Below, in pieces: positions 53,727-62,081 of a DNA stretch of 64,000 bases. A program made the position numbers and the translations under genes. Each line of letters begins with the position of its first letter. Position 1 is the stretch's first letter. This DNA is from VRUE01 sp963753245 (GTDB taxonomy: Bacteria > Actinomycetota > Thermoleophilia > Solirubrobacterales > 70-9). The notes under the pieces were generated by a model. It was given only the letters and a program-made list of their open reading frames with translations. It did no database searches and was not told where the DNA came from. The stretch spans positions 186,001 to 250,000 of the forward strand of contig CAVWBK010000001.1 of the NCBI GenBank assembly GCA_963753245.1, read 5' to 3'.

Positions 53727-54470
53727 GTGAGAACGGTCCAGGTGCTGCGGCTCGACCCCGACCTCGGTGCCGCGGTCGCCGCGGAGAGGCGCGACGCCGC
53801 CGGGCGGGCCTGCCGGGCGCGGGCCCTCAACCTCGCGCGCGGCCACTGGGACGCCGACGGGGACCACATCGCCCAGGCGCGCGCCGGCTTCGGCCTGCTG
53901 GTGCTCTCCGGTGTCCTCTGTCGTCGCGTCGTGCAGAGCGAGCACTACGGCGCCGAGCTGATCGGGCCCGGCGATCTGATGCGCCCCTGGGATCGGATCG
54001 GCGAGTGGTCGACGATCCCGACCGACTCCAGTTGGACGGTGATCGAGCCGGCGCGGCTGGCAATCCTCGATGCCGACTTCGCCCGCCGGGCGGCGCCCTT
54101 CCCGGAGCTGGGGCCGACCCTGGTACGCCGCGCCCTGATGCGCTCCCGCTACCTGGCGATCCTGATCGCAATCGTCAGCCAGCGCCGCGTCGAGACCCGG
54201 CTGAAGATGCTCTTCTGGCACCTCGCCGACCGCTTCGGGCAAAGGCGCGGCGAGTGGGTGGAGATCCCGGTGCCGCTGACCCACAGCCTGCTCGGTGAGC
54301 TGGTGGCGGCGCGGCGGCCCTCGGTGACGACAGCGCTCTCGCAGTTGGACGAGCAGGGAGTCCTTCGTCGCGAGGGACGGGGCTGGCGCCTCAGCGGCGC
54401 CCTGCCGCGCGAGTTCCAGGCGTTGCACGAGGCCGCTGCCGGGGACGACGAGGCGGCCGACTCGGACTGA
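53727..54470 (+). CDS. Crp/Fnr family transcriptional regulator
   Basis: 247 residues from GTG 53727. N-terminal cyclic-nucleotide-like beta-barrel (about 30-120, LLVLSGVLCRRVVQSEHYGAELIGPGDLM), a dimer helix (FARRAAPFPELGPTLVRRAL) and a C-terminal winged helix with VPLTHSLLGELVAARRPSVTTALSQLDEQGVLRREG. The recognition helix RRPSVTTALSQL fits Crp/Fnr. No Fe-S cysteine set and no clear cAMP-binding arginine motif, so the signal is unknown. Proposed to bind GTCA-N6-TGAC sites upstream of itself and nearby genes. Confidence 0.88.
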   Translation: MRTVQVLRLDPDLGAAVAAERRDAAGRACRARALNLARGHWDADGDHIAQARAGFGLLVLSGVLCRRVVQSEHYGAELIGPGDLMRPWDRIGEWSTIPTDSSWTVIEPARLAILDADFARRAAPFPELGPTLVRRALMRSRYLAILIAIVSQRRVETRLKMLFWHLADRFGQRRGEWVEIPVPLTHSLLGELVAARRPSVTTALSQLDEQGVLRREGRGWRLSGALPREFQALHEAAAGDDEAADSD

Positions 54471-54472
54471 AG

Positions 54473-54486
54473 GTCAGAGCTCTTAC
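54473..54486. promoter_or_regulatory. GTCA-N6-TTAC site (one mismatch) before small membrane gene
   Basis: GTCA GAGCTC TTAC, differing from the consensus at one base, starting 3 bp after the Crp/Fnr stop and 43 bp before ATG 54529. Contains the palindrome AGAGCTCT. Likely control site for the small protein. Confidence 0.45.
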
Positions 54487-54528
54487 AGACGACTGGCATC
54501 GCCCCGCTCCGAGGAGGACCATTCAGAT

Positions 54529-54669
54529 ATGGATTCTCTAGGTGTAATCGCAGGCTTCGTGGCGATCGACGCCATCCTGATCGGTCAGATCGTGTACGCG
54601 GTACGTGACTACCGCAAGCACCATGAGCAGGGTGCGGTCGAGTCAGGCATGAGGCCCCGCCATCGATAG
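54529..54669 (+). CDS. Small single-helix membrane protein
   Basis: 46 residues, too short for most ORF callers. AGGAGG stands 12 nt before the ATG. One hydrophobic helix (LGVIAGFVAIDAILIGQIVYAV) is followed by a charged C-terminus (RDYRKHHEQGAVESG...). Lies between two GTCA-type sites and just after the Crp/Fnr gene. No family recognised. Small proteins of this shape often tune membrane complexes. Confidence 0.65.
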   Translation: MDSLGVIAGFVAIDAILIGQIVYAVRDYRKHHEQGAVESGMRPRHR

Positions 54670-54683
54670 GTCAGTGATCTGAC
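54670..54683. promoter_or_regulatory. GTCA-N6-TGAC site before pilin-like gene
   Basis: GTCA GTGATC TGAC, directly after the small protein's stop and 24 bp before ATG 54708. The immediately following hairpin AACGGG/CCCGTT (54687-54705, 7-nt loop) could cover the translation start. Confidence 0.55.
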
Positions 54684-54707
54684 ACTAACGGGGGTTACTC
54701 CCGTTGC

Positions 54708-55190
54708 ATGCCTCAGGACGGCCGCCGGCAGGCCGAAAGCCTCCACATGCTGATCTCCGCACACCAATTGCTCAAGGAGGAATCGTGCTTCAGCCTGATC
54801 GAGCTGCTGATCGTGATGCCGATCGCCTCGATCCTTGCTGCGATCGCGATTCCCGCTCTCGGTGACCAGGCGGCCAAGGCACAGGATGCCCGAACCAAGG
54901 AGACCGTCCACAGTACCGAGCTGGCAATCGAGACCTGCCGCCTCGAATCTCCGGTCGGTAGCTACCAGGAATGCGATGCCGACGCCCTGCGTGCGCTGGA
55001 GCCGACCCTGCCTCCCACCCCCACTCTCAAGCTCAGCAACCTCGGCGCTGCCAGCTCCACGATCATCGTCCAATCGACGCCGACCTCGCAGAGGTTCCGG
55101 GTCAAGCGTAGCGCCAAGGGGGTGCTCAGCCTTCCCTGCGAAACGAAGGGCGTCGCCGGCGGCCCCGCCACCGGTCAGTGGGCGGATTAA
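54708..55190 (+). CDS. Type IV pilin-like protein with altered leader
   Basis: 160 residues. FSLIELLIV followed by ASILAAIAIPAL is a prepilin N-terminal helix with the expected Glu at +5. The residue before Phe, normally Gly for prepilin peptidase cleavage, is Cys (KEESCFSLIELL). The rest is a pilin-like head with few cysteines (ETCRLES, YQECDAD, LSPC-type end) that may pair. No other pilus genes are in the window. Start may instead be ATG 54747. The GTCA palindrome lies upstream. Confidence 0.68.
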   Translation: MPQDGRRQAESLHMLISAHQLLKEESCFSLIELLIVMPIASILAAIAIPALGDQAAKAQDARTKETVHSTELAIETCRLESPVGSYQECDADALRALEPTLPPTPTLKLSNLGAASSTIIVQSTPTSQRFRVKRSAKGVLSLPCETKGVAGGPATGQWAD

Positions 55191-55616
55191 CGCCGCGCTT
55201 CAGAGCACCGCGAGCTCTCCCTGGCCCGGATTCTGCGGCACGATGCAGACAACGGGGAAGAAAAGGGCGTAGAGCCTCCCGACGCCACCGGCCCGGCCGC
55301 GGTCGACGCTTTCTTGTGGCTGGCTTGGGGCGCCAGGGGGGGTGATTTCCACGACGCGAATCCCACTCAGCTGATCTCGACCTGAGCTGGCTTACCGGTG
55401 CAGTCCGGCGAGCAGTGGTAGACGCCGGGGGAGTCGTGTCGGCGTTGTCGGCGCGCCGCGCCATCGAGCCGGGCGAAGACACGCCCGCACTCGTCCCGTC
55501 CCAAGCAATGCCCGACCCCGCACCCCAGCAACGACCTCGAACGGGGGGCTGGCTCGCCTAAGCCTTCTTCGAAGCCGAGGGCATCCGACATCCCCTGGTC
55601 GGGGGTAAATCTATCC
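55191..55616. other. Intergenic region; possible small Cys-rich frame
   Basis: No certain gene. A minus-strand frame (55367-55591, 74 residues) carries CGVGHCLGRDECGRVF and YHCSPDCTG, which looks like a zinc-ribbon or heme-free Cys cluster, but with no ribosome site and mixed codon quality. I record it only as possible. Confidence 0.25.
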
Positions 55617-56939
55617 TCAGGTCGGCCGGGTGAGTCGGGACCTCACGAACGCGGCCCGAGCCAAAGCGATGATCGCCGCGCAGGCTCCCATCAAGATGAG
55701 GGCCGGACGATCGGAGCGAGCGAGATAGTAGAGGAGCCCGGTTGCCGCCGTGAAGCAGGCGGCTCCGCCGAGATAGGCGAGGCGCCGGTCCCAGCCAGGC
55801 TTGGCGGTGTGGCGCCCATGCAGCAGGTTGATCAGGCCGAAGACAAGCAGGAACGTCAGCGAGCCGAATGAGACGATCTCGGTGATGCCCGGCAGGAGCG
55901 AGAAGGCCGCTCCGAGCAACGCCAGCCAGGCCACGGCGCCGACCGGGAGCTCGCCCCGTTCGCGAGCCAGACGGGCTGGGAGCTCGCGGGCCACGCTGAC
56001 GTCGCGCACCAGACGGGCAGTCGAGAACAGCGTCGCGTTGATCGCCGAGCTGGTCGAGAAGACCGCGCCCATGGTCGCCGCCCAGAGTCCGAACGTGCCC
56101 AGCGCCTTTTCGCCGACCACGGCGAAGGCGACCTCCTTCTCGCCGACGATCGTTTGGTCGGACAGCAGCATCTGGGAGGCGATGGTGACCGCGACGTAGA
56201 CGAAGACAACTGCGGCAACCGAGAGATAAAGGGCGCGCGGCACGGTGCGCCGCGGCTCGGAGATGTCGTCGTAGTCGTAGGGGACCAGCTCAAAACCCTC
56301 ATAGGCGACAAAGATCACGGCGGCGCCGAGGAAGACGCCAAGCAGACCGTTGTTGTCGAGCGGGGCGAGGCGGCTCGGCGAGAACATGCTGATCCCGATC
56401 GCCGAGATCCCGGCGAGCACGGCGAGCTTGGTGAAGACGATCACGTCCTCGGTCAGCCCCGAGGTGGACACCCCACGCAGGTTGATCGCGGCGAAGAGCA
56501 CCATGATGCCGACGCCGCTCAGCCGTGCGACGAGGACCGAGGCCCCCAGGACGTTGGCCAGGTAGTGCCCGAAGGTGAAGGTGTAGACCGCGAGCGCGAA
56601 GATGTAGCCGACGATCAATAGCCAGGCGACCCAGGCGGCCGCCCGAGTATGGCCCTCTTCGCGCAGGTAGATGAAGGGACCACCGGCACGGCCGGCGTGC
56701 ACGGCCAGGCGCGCGTAGGCATGGGCGGTAAGACCAGCGATCACACCGCCAAGGAGAAAGGCCGCGAAGGCGAGGTGCCCGGCGAGGTCGATGGTGACGC
56801 CCAGAACGCTGAAGATGCCGCCGCCGATCATCCCTCCGATCGCCATCGCGCTCGCCTCGCGGAGGCCCAAAAGCCCTTCCCCGCGTCGGCGGCGAGCGTG
56901 GCTGCGGGGATGGTAGGGCGGCTTGGGCAACTCGATCAT
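55617..56939 (-). CDS. APC family amino-acid permease
   Basis: 440 residues with about 12 helices. Helix 1 carries the glycine-rich AMAIGGMIGGGIFSVLGV motif that binds the substrate backbone in LeuT-fold permeases. Other features are VIFVAYEGFELVPYDYDDISEPRRTVPRAL (helix 6 and following loop) and STSSAINATLFSTARLVRD. Substrate unknown. The antiporter gene lies 12 bp upstream in transcription direction, so the two form an operon. Confidence 0.88.
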   Translation of the reverse strand: MIELPKPPYHPRSHARRRRGEGLLGLREASAMAIGGMIGGGIFSVLGVTIDLAGHLAFAAFLLGGVIAGLTAHAYARLAVHAGRAGGPFIYLREEGHTRAAAWVAWLLIVGYIFALAVYTFTFGHYLANVLGASVLVARLSGVGIMVLFAAINLRGVSTSGLTEDVIVFTKLAVLAGISAIGISMFSPSRLAPLDNNGLLGVFLGAAVIFVAYEGFELVPYDYDDISEPRRTVPRALYLSVAAVVFVYVAVTIASQMLLSDQTIVGEKEVAFAVVGEKALGTFGLWAATMGAVFSTSSAINATLFSTARLVRDVSVARELPARLARERGELPVGAVAWLALLGAAFSLLPGITEIVSFGSLTFLLVFGLINLLHGRHTAKPGWDRRLAYLGGAACFTAATGLLYYLARSDRPALILMGACAAIIALARAAFVRSRLTRPT

Positions 56940-56951
56940 GGGCTCCGGTGT

Positions 56952-58157
56952 CTACCCCGCCAAGATCTCCAGGGGGCGATCGCCATCGTCGGCATCGGCG
57001 GCTCGTTGCTGGAGATGAAGCCCGACGAACGGGTAGACGAGAGTCGAGAGGATTGCCGCGCCGACCAGGCCGGCTGCGGTCGAGGCTTTCATGTGGCCCG
57101 CGTGGACCGCCAGGGTGGTGATCGCCACGACCAGTGGCAGCTCGGTCGCCGAGTAGAAAGCCAGGGCGATCCGTTCGGGGCGGCTCAAAGCCTTGCGGTA
57201 GAGCAGCAACGCCGGCGTGCCGCGTACCACCAGAAAGAGCCCGAAGAACATGACCAGCTTCAAGATCGCGGTCGGCGAGCCGAGTGCCTCGAGATCGAAG
57301 TTCATCCCGCTGACGACAAAGAAGAAGGGCACGAAGAAGCCGAAGCCGACTGCCGTCAGCTTCGACTCGAAGACCGCCAGCTCGTGGCCCCTTAAGGCAG
57401 CCCTCGTGATCATCCCGGCGACAAAGCCGCCGAGCAGGACGTCGAGACCCAGCTGGCCAGCGAGGCCGACTAGACCGAAGACAAGGACAACGGTGATCCG
57501 CACAGCGAGCTGGCTGCTCGCCTCGAAGCTACTCTCCAGCGCCGGCCAGCCCTTCCACATCAGATCCATCGAGAGGATTGCAACCCCGACCGCGAGGGCG
57601 ACGAAGGCGATCAGGACCGCGGCCTCCTGCAGGGGATGGTCTGTCGAGAGGAACAGCGTCACGAGGAGGATCGGGCCGAACTCGCCGGAGGCGCCGGCGC
57701 CCATCAGGTAGGAGCCAAACCGAGTTCGCAGCTCGCCGCTGTCGCGCATAATCGGGATCAGGGTCCCCATCGCCGTCGTAGCTATTGCGGCTCCTGTGTA
57801 GACGAAGGAGTCGATGATCCCCGCCGCATAGAGTGCTCCACCGATCGCAAAGGCGAGCGCGACCGAGAGCACCCAACCCAGGGCGCCGAGCTCCAGAGGT
57901 GCGCCGCGAATCCGCTCGAAGTTGATCTCATAGCCGGCGAAGTAGAAGAGCATTCCCAGGCCGAGGTTCGAGAAGAAGTGGCTGAACTCATCGGTGGCGG
58001 CGAGGCTGAAGCCGTGGGGCCCGATCATGATCCCCAGCACCAGCTCGAGAACGACCACCGGCGGTGCAACCTTGGCTGGCAGCACCGCGACCGTGACCGC
58101 CGCCACCGCGGCGCTCAGGACGATCAAAAAGAAGGAAGCTGCGTCGACGTGGATCAC
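56952..58157 (-). CDS. Cation:proton antiporter (CPA2/Kef type)
   Basis: 401 residues, about 12 helices. The hallmark LELVLGIMIGPHGFSL near residues 37-52 and the helix-5 region TTAMGTLIPIMRDSGE, GASGEFGPILLV match monovalent cation/proton antiporters; the Glu in GASGEFGP replaces the usual ND or DD pair. No Trk-like nucleotide-binding domain follows, so it is the short form. Precedes the APC permease gene by 12 bp. Confidence 0.85.
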   Translation of the reverse strand: MIHVDAASFFLIVLSAAVAAVTVAVLPAKVAPPVVVLELVLGIMIGPHGFSLAATDEFSHFFSNLGLGMLFYFAGYEINFERIRGAPLELGALGWVLSVALAFAIGGALYAAGIIDSFVYTGAAIATTAMGTLIPIMRDSGELRTRFGSYLMGAGASGEFGPILLVTLFLSTDHPLQEAAVLIAFVALAVGVAILSMDLMWKGWPALESSFEASSQLAVRITVVLVFGLVGLAGQLGLDVLLGGFVAGMITRAALRGHELAVFESKLTAVGFGFFVPFFFVVSGMNFDLEALGSPTAILKLVMFFGLFLVVRGTPALLLYRKALSRPERIALAFYSATELPLVVAITTLAVHAGHMKASTAAGLVGAAILSTLVYPFVGLHLQQRAADADDGDRPLEILAG

Positions 58158-58220
58158 TGGAGCGGGCCGATCCTAAGGCCCGGGCTCCCATACCACTCTT
58201 AGAAGCGATGGAGGCGCTAT

Positions 58221-58947
58221 TCAGTCGAGCGAGGAAAGGAAGTCGGCGAGCTCACTCATCTTCTTTTTCGGCAGTTCTCGGAACGAGGGCATGATGCTGG
58301 GCCCTATTTCGACTGAGCGGATGATCGCCGCCCGCGGGATCCGCGCGGCGATGTGGGTCAGTTCGGGGCCAGGTCCAGGGTTGCCGTTCTCGCCCGGTCG
58401 GTGACAGGCCAGACACCCCGAGCCGGCCACGACCTCCTTGCCAGCTTCATATTGCGGCGCCACCGTCATCGAGATTTCGTCCGGCGATCCCGCATTCGCG
58501 TCCGGGTAGGTCAGGCACCCCATCGCCAAAGATGGTCAGCACCCCGACCGTGGTCGCGATCGGGCGGCCGGGATGGCACTCGGGATCCGGTCATCGAAGG
58601 GGAGCAGCAGCACCATGCAGGCGGCGGGGATCCCGATCCTCGCCACCGGGACCAGTTCCGGCGGTTTGATCACCCGCAAGAGCGCGAAAAGGAAGAAGAA
58701 ATGCCACTCGGGGCGCGGCACGTGCTGGTCCTCGTCGGATCGGCCTTCGCTCGGCGCCGAGCACGATCGACACGGTGATGGTCGCGGCGATGACGATCAG
58801 CATCATCACCGAGTCCTTGAGGACCGCGTCAGGGAAGAAGGGCTCCCCTTCCTCGCTAGGGAGCTCGTACTCGTCCAGGTGTGCCTGCTTCGAGGGCTCC
58901 ATCTCGTCCTTGGTGGCGGAGGGCCGAAGAGGGCGGCGGCACCCCAA
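58221..58947 (-). pseudogene. Broken menaquinol:cytochrome c reductase cytochrome b/c fusion (QcrC type)
   Basis: Pieces in three frames. From about 58902, MEPSKQAHLDEYELPSEEGEP and then VMMLIVIAATITVSIVLGA. In another frame (58536-58721) PRPEWHFFFLFALLRVIKPPELVPVARIG, the conserved cytochrome b6 subunit-IV helix. Then, in the frame to 58221, a cytochrome c domain with CLACH heme site and axial-Met candidate SIMPSFRELP. Such b(C-term)-c fusions occur as QcrC in Bacillus-type complexes. Two or more shifts break it (near 58740 and 58555). No QcrA or QcrB gene is adjacent. Confidence 0.75.
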
Positions 58948-59329
58948 CGGAGCCGGGGCATACTCTCCATCGGCCTACCTGTCATTTCGGACCGAACTCG
59001 GTGCCGATAGAGGCCCTGGCGCCCTGAGAAGTGCCGGCGAGTCCCGTCAACCACCACTTGCGACTTGACTCGGCTCGGTCCTTCCGAGTGCCCCCAAGGG
59101 GCAGATCGCAGGGGCCGACGCGGGCCCAACTCATGGCCCGTCGCCACCCCTCCCTGGCCGAATCGGCACGGAGTCTTTCTATCGCGACCGGGATCTCGCC
59201 GGTGTCCTGGTGTCAGAACTCTGACGTTTTCGATCGCCACCCGGTCCCGGTCGGGGGGCCGAGCGAGGCCCGCCCGGGTGATCAGCCGACCCAAACAGCA
59301 GCTAGCCCAGCGTATCTGGCCCTACAAAG
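58948..59329. other. Intergenic region between qcrC-like pseudogene and tRNA-Ser
   Basis: No credible gene. Contains a GTCA-N6-TGAC palindrome at 59212-59225. The rest shows no remaining homology I can see to cytochrome genes. Confidence 0.4.
59212..59225. promoter_or_regulatory. GTCA-N6-TGAC palindrome near qcrC-like pseudogene
   Basis: GTCA GAACTC TGAC, flanked T/G to give TGTCA...TGACG. It lies about 265 bp upstream of the cytochrome b/c pseudogene in its direction. Same half-sites as those around the Crp/Fnr gene. Confidence 0.5.
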
Positions 59330-59419
59330 CGGAGAGGGTGGGATTCGAACCCACGAGGCGGGTTAACCCCGCCCACGCGATTTCCAGTCGCGCTCCTTAA
59401 GCCACTCGGACACCTCTCC
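59330..59419 (-). tRNA. tRNA-Ser (GGA)
   Basis: 90 nt with a long variable arm: acceptor GGAGAGG pairing with CCTCTCC, discriminator G, anticodon stem-loop GCGACTGGAAATCGC with anticodon GGA, T-arm GGTTCGAATCC. CCA not encoded. Confidence 0.95.
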
Positions 59420-59442
59420 GGATCGCCCCACAGGGTATTGGC

Positions 59443-59916
59443 TCACCCGCCCCTACGGGTCGCGAAGAACCCCCGCAGGAGCGCAGCGCACTGGCGCTCT
59501 CGCAAGCCGCTGGCAACACTGGGCCGATGATTGAGGGCCGGCTCGCCGACCACGTCGAGGACGCTTCCCGCGGCGCCGGCCTTGGGGTCGGCGGCGCCAA
59601 AGACCAGGGCCGACACCCTGGCGAGGACGATCGCCCCGGCGCACATCGCGCAGGGCTCAAGCGTGACGTAGAGGGTCGTCTCAGATAGGCGCCAGCCGCC
59701 CAGCGCCCGCGCGGCGGCTCGGATCGCGAGCAGCTCCGCGTGGGCGGTCGGGTCGCCGCGCAGCTCGCGCTCGTTGCCGGCGAGCGCCAGCGGCTCCCCA
59801 GCGCGCGCAATTACGGCCCCGATCGGCACGTCCCCATGGGCCTCCGCGCGGCGCGCCTGCTCGATCGCGAGATCCATCAGCTGCTCCTGGGCGGATGTGA
59901 AAATGCCTGCAGACAT
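59443..59916 (-). CDS. tadA: tRNA-specific adenosine deaminase TadA
   Basis: 157 residues. Zinc deaminase motifs are H59-A-E61 (TAHAELLAIRAAA) and P88-C89-AM-C92 (LEPCAMCAGAI), with the C-terminal region GAAGSVLDVVGEPALNHRP typical of TadA. It edits A34 to inosine in tRNA-Arg(ACG). Guanine deaminases share the motifs but not the C-terminal pattern. Directly upstream of tRNA-Ser(GGA). Confidence 0.9.
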   Translation of the reverse strand: MSAGIFTSAQEQLMDLAIEQARRAEAHGDVPIGAVIARAGEPLALAGNERELRGDPTAHAELLAIRAAARALGGWRLSETTLYVTLEPCAMCAGAIVLARVSALVFGAADPKAGAAGSVLDVVGEPALNHRPSVASGLRERQCAALLRGFFATRRGG

Positions 59917-60013
59917 GGTCAGGGAGTATGTGGGACCAACAACTTCACTAGCGTGCAGGTGTTAATAGAGAGCTCGCTTGAACGCAGGGATTTGCGCGAG
60001 CACTGGACCCCCG

Positions 60014-61375
60014 ATGAACCGACGCTTGACGATCAGCCTTGCCCTGCTCCTCGCCGCTCTAGGCGCGGGAACCCCCGCGCACGCCGCGATTGGCCTCGCA
60101 GCGGCCCGCAGCTTCGCCCCGCACCGGGTGATCGTCAAATTCCGCGGCGAAGGGATCGGGCGAGCACAGGCGCTGCCAGCGGGGGTCGGCGTGCTCTCCA
60201 CCGCGCGCGCCCTGCGCCGCAACCCGGCCGTCGAGTACGCGGCGCCCGACTATCTGGCGAGCGCCTCCAGCCTCCCCCAAAGCGCGGTGCCCAACGACCC
60301 CGGCACCCTCACCGGCCTGCCCGCCGTGCCGGGCGGCTGGGTCACCAAACAATGGAACTTCCTGCCCTGGGAAGGCTCCGGGAGCCCACTGGCACCGGTC
60401 TCACCGGGCGGGATCAATGCAATCGGCGCCTGGGAAAATCTGGAAGCCGCCAAACACCCCGGCGGAGCGGGAGTCACCGTGGCCGTACTCGACACCGGGA
60501 TTGCATACCGCAGCCTCGGCGCTCGCTTCCGTCGCAGCCCTGATTTCGCCCCCGGCCAGTTCGTCAAGGGCTATGACTTCGTCGATCACAGCGCCCTTCC
60601 CCTCGATCGCAATGGCCACGGCACCCACGTCGCCGGGACGATCGCCGAGAAGACCAATAACGGCATCGGTTTGACCGGACTCGCCTACCGCGCGAAGCTG
60701 ATGCCGGTCCGCGTCTTGGACCAGTTCGGCCGTGGTCGCGCCGATCAGATCACGCAGGGAATCCGCTATGCGGTTGCCCACCACGCTGACGTGATCAACA
60801 TGAGTTTCAACTTCGGCTGCGGTAAGAAGGTTCCGAGCGTCGCCGAAGCGCTCCGCAAGGCGATTCGAAAGGGCGTTGTCCTGGTCGCCTCCGCCGGCAA
60901 CCTGGGCTCGGAGTCCTGCGTCTCGCCGCCGGCGACGATTCCCGGGGTGATCGGCGTCGGCGGCAGTACCGAGGGCGGCTGTCTGGGCAATTACTCGCTG
61001 ACTGGCAAGGACATCGATGTGCTCGCCCCGGGGGGCGGCGAACCGATCGGGGGTTGCCCGTCGGTGCTCGACAGCCCGATCTACCAGGTCACCTTCAAGG
61101 GCAACCGGGAGAATCGCTTTGCTGAGCCCGATTTCTACGTTGGCACCTCGATGGCGGCCGCCCACGTCTCAGGAGTCGCCGCGCTGCTGCTCGCCAGCGG
61201 CATCATCAATCGCAGCGAAAAGGGCAGCTCGATCGCGGCCCAGGTGACCAGCAGGCTGAAGAAAACCGCGCGCTCACTCGGCCTCTCACCGCTGCAGCAG
61301 GGTGCCGGTCTGATCGATGCCGCCAAGGCGACCGACCCGGACTGCCAGCTCGCCTGTTTCGCCAAGACGCGCTAG
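60014..61375 (+). CDS. Secreted subtilisin-like serine protease (S8)
   Basis: 453 residues from ATG 60014. Signal peptide (LTISLALLLAALGAGTPAHA), an inhibitor-like propeptide (HRVIVKFRGEGIG ... AVEYAAPDYL), then the catalytic domain with D160 (AVLDTG), H202 (NGHGTHVAG), N296 (SAGN) and S379 (GTSMAAAHVSG). Extracellular protease, activated by propeptide removal. Cysteine pairs (ESCVSPP, GGCLGN) may stabilise it. Divergent from tadA. Confidence 0.92.
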   Translation: MNRRLTISLALLLAALGAGTPAHAAIGLAAARSFAPHRVIVKFRGEGIGRAQALPAGVGVLSTARALRRNPAVEYAAPDYLASASSLPQSAVPNDPGTLTGLPAVPGGWVTKQWNFLPWEGSGSPLAPVSPGGINAIGAWENLEAAKHPGGAGVTVAVLDTGIAYRSLGARFRRSPDFAPGQFVKGYDFVDHSALPLDRNGHGTHVAGTIAEKTNNGIGLTGLAYRAKLMPVRVLDQFGRGRADQITQGIRYAVAHHADVINMSFNFGCGKKVPSVAEALRKAIRKGVVLVASAGNLGSESCVSPPATIPGVIGVGGSTEGGCLGNYSLTGKDIDVLAPGGGEPIGGCPSVLDSPIYQVTFKGNRENRFAEPDFYVGTSMAAAHVSGVAALLLASGIINRSEKGSSIAAQVTSRLKKTARSLGLSPLQQGAGLIDAAKATDPDCQLACFAKTR

Positions 61376-61400
61376 TCCCCTGCCAGCGGCCCGGCGTGTC

Positions 61401-61844
61401 TCAGGTGGTGCGGATAATGATCACGCTGCAGGGCGCGTGATGGGAGACCTTGTTGGGCACGCTGCCCAAGAGGAAGCGCCGAGCGCCCGCCATCCCCTTG
61501 TTGCCGACCACGATCAGGTCGGCCTTGGTCTGCTCGGCAACCTTCAGAATCCCCTCGGCCGGGTCCTCCTGGACCGGGTGGGGCTGGGCCTCGACGCCGG
61601 CGCTCTTGGCCTCGGCGACGGCGTTTTGGAGGACCAGGTTGACGTCCTCCCGCGGTCCGATCTCATACTGGACATCGGCGGGGGCATCGGCCTGCTCGGT
61701 GCCGACCCGTCCCCTTGAGACCGGAGCGTAGGCGCTGACGATGCTGAGCGTGGCGCCCGAGAGCTTGGCCAGATCGACCGCCTGGCGCACCGCTTCAGAG
61801 GCGGTCTCTGAGCCGTCGGTGCCAACCACGATGCGTTTGAACAC
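61401..61844 (-). CDS. Universal stress protein (UspA family)
   Basis: 147 residues from GTG 61844, with AGGAGG just upstream; the longer frame to 62024 overlaps another gene. Core features are KRIVVGTDGSETASEAV at the start and the ATP-binding motif GNKGMAGARRFLLGS (G-x2-G-x9-GS) near the end, followed by VSHHAPCSVIIIR. Cytoplasmic stress-linked protein. Downstream of a 50-residue membrane protein gene. Confidence 0.9.
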   Translation of the reverse strand: MFKRIVVGTDGSETASEAVRQAVDLAKLSGATLSIVSAYAPVSRGRVGTEQADAPADVQYEIGPREDVNLVLQNAVAEAKSAGVEAQPHPVQEDPAEGILKVAEQTKADLIVVGNKGMAGARRFLLGSVPNKVSHHAPCSVIIIRTT

Positions 61845-61882
61845 GCCGCCTCCTCTGCTCGAGTCGCTGAACGGCGCTGATA

Positions 61883-62035
61883 CTAACGCCGCCGGTGGGC
61901 GTGGGCGGGCAGGCCGCGGAAGCCGTCGCCGAGGATTTCGGTCGGCGTCGTCGAGAGCCGAACGATGGCGATCACCATCGAGGCCACCAGGCAAAGGACG
62001 AGCACGACCATCCCGATCTTCCAAAGCAACGGCAT
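61883..62035 (-). CDS. Small membrane protein, 50 residues
   Basis: Read directly from the sequence: ATG 62035 to TAG at 61883-61885. One transmembrane helix (MVVLVLCLVASMVIAIV) with a basic C-terminus ending AHAHRRR. 38 bp before the universal stress gene, probably co-transcribed. No family recognised. Confidence 0.55.
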   Translation of the reverse strand: MPLLWKIGMVVLVLCLVASMVIAIVRLSTTPTEILGDGFRGLPAHAHRRR

Positions 62036-62081
62036 GACCCCGCAGCCTAGCCGCGCTCCGGGCAGGGGTTAGGGTTCAGAA

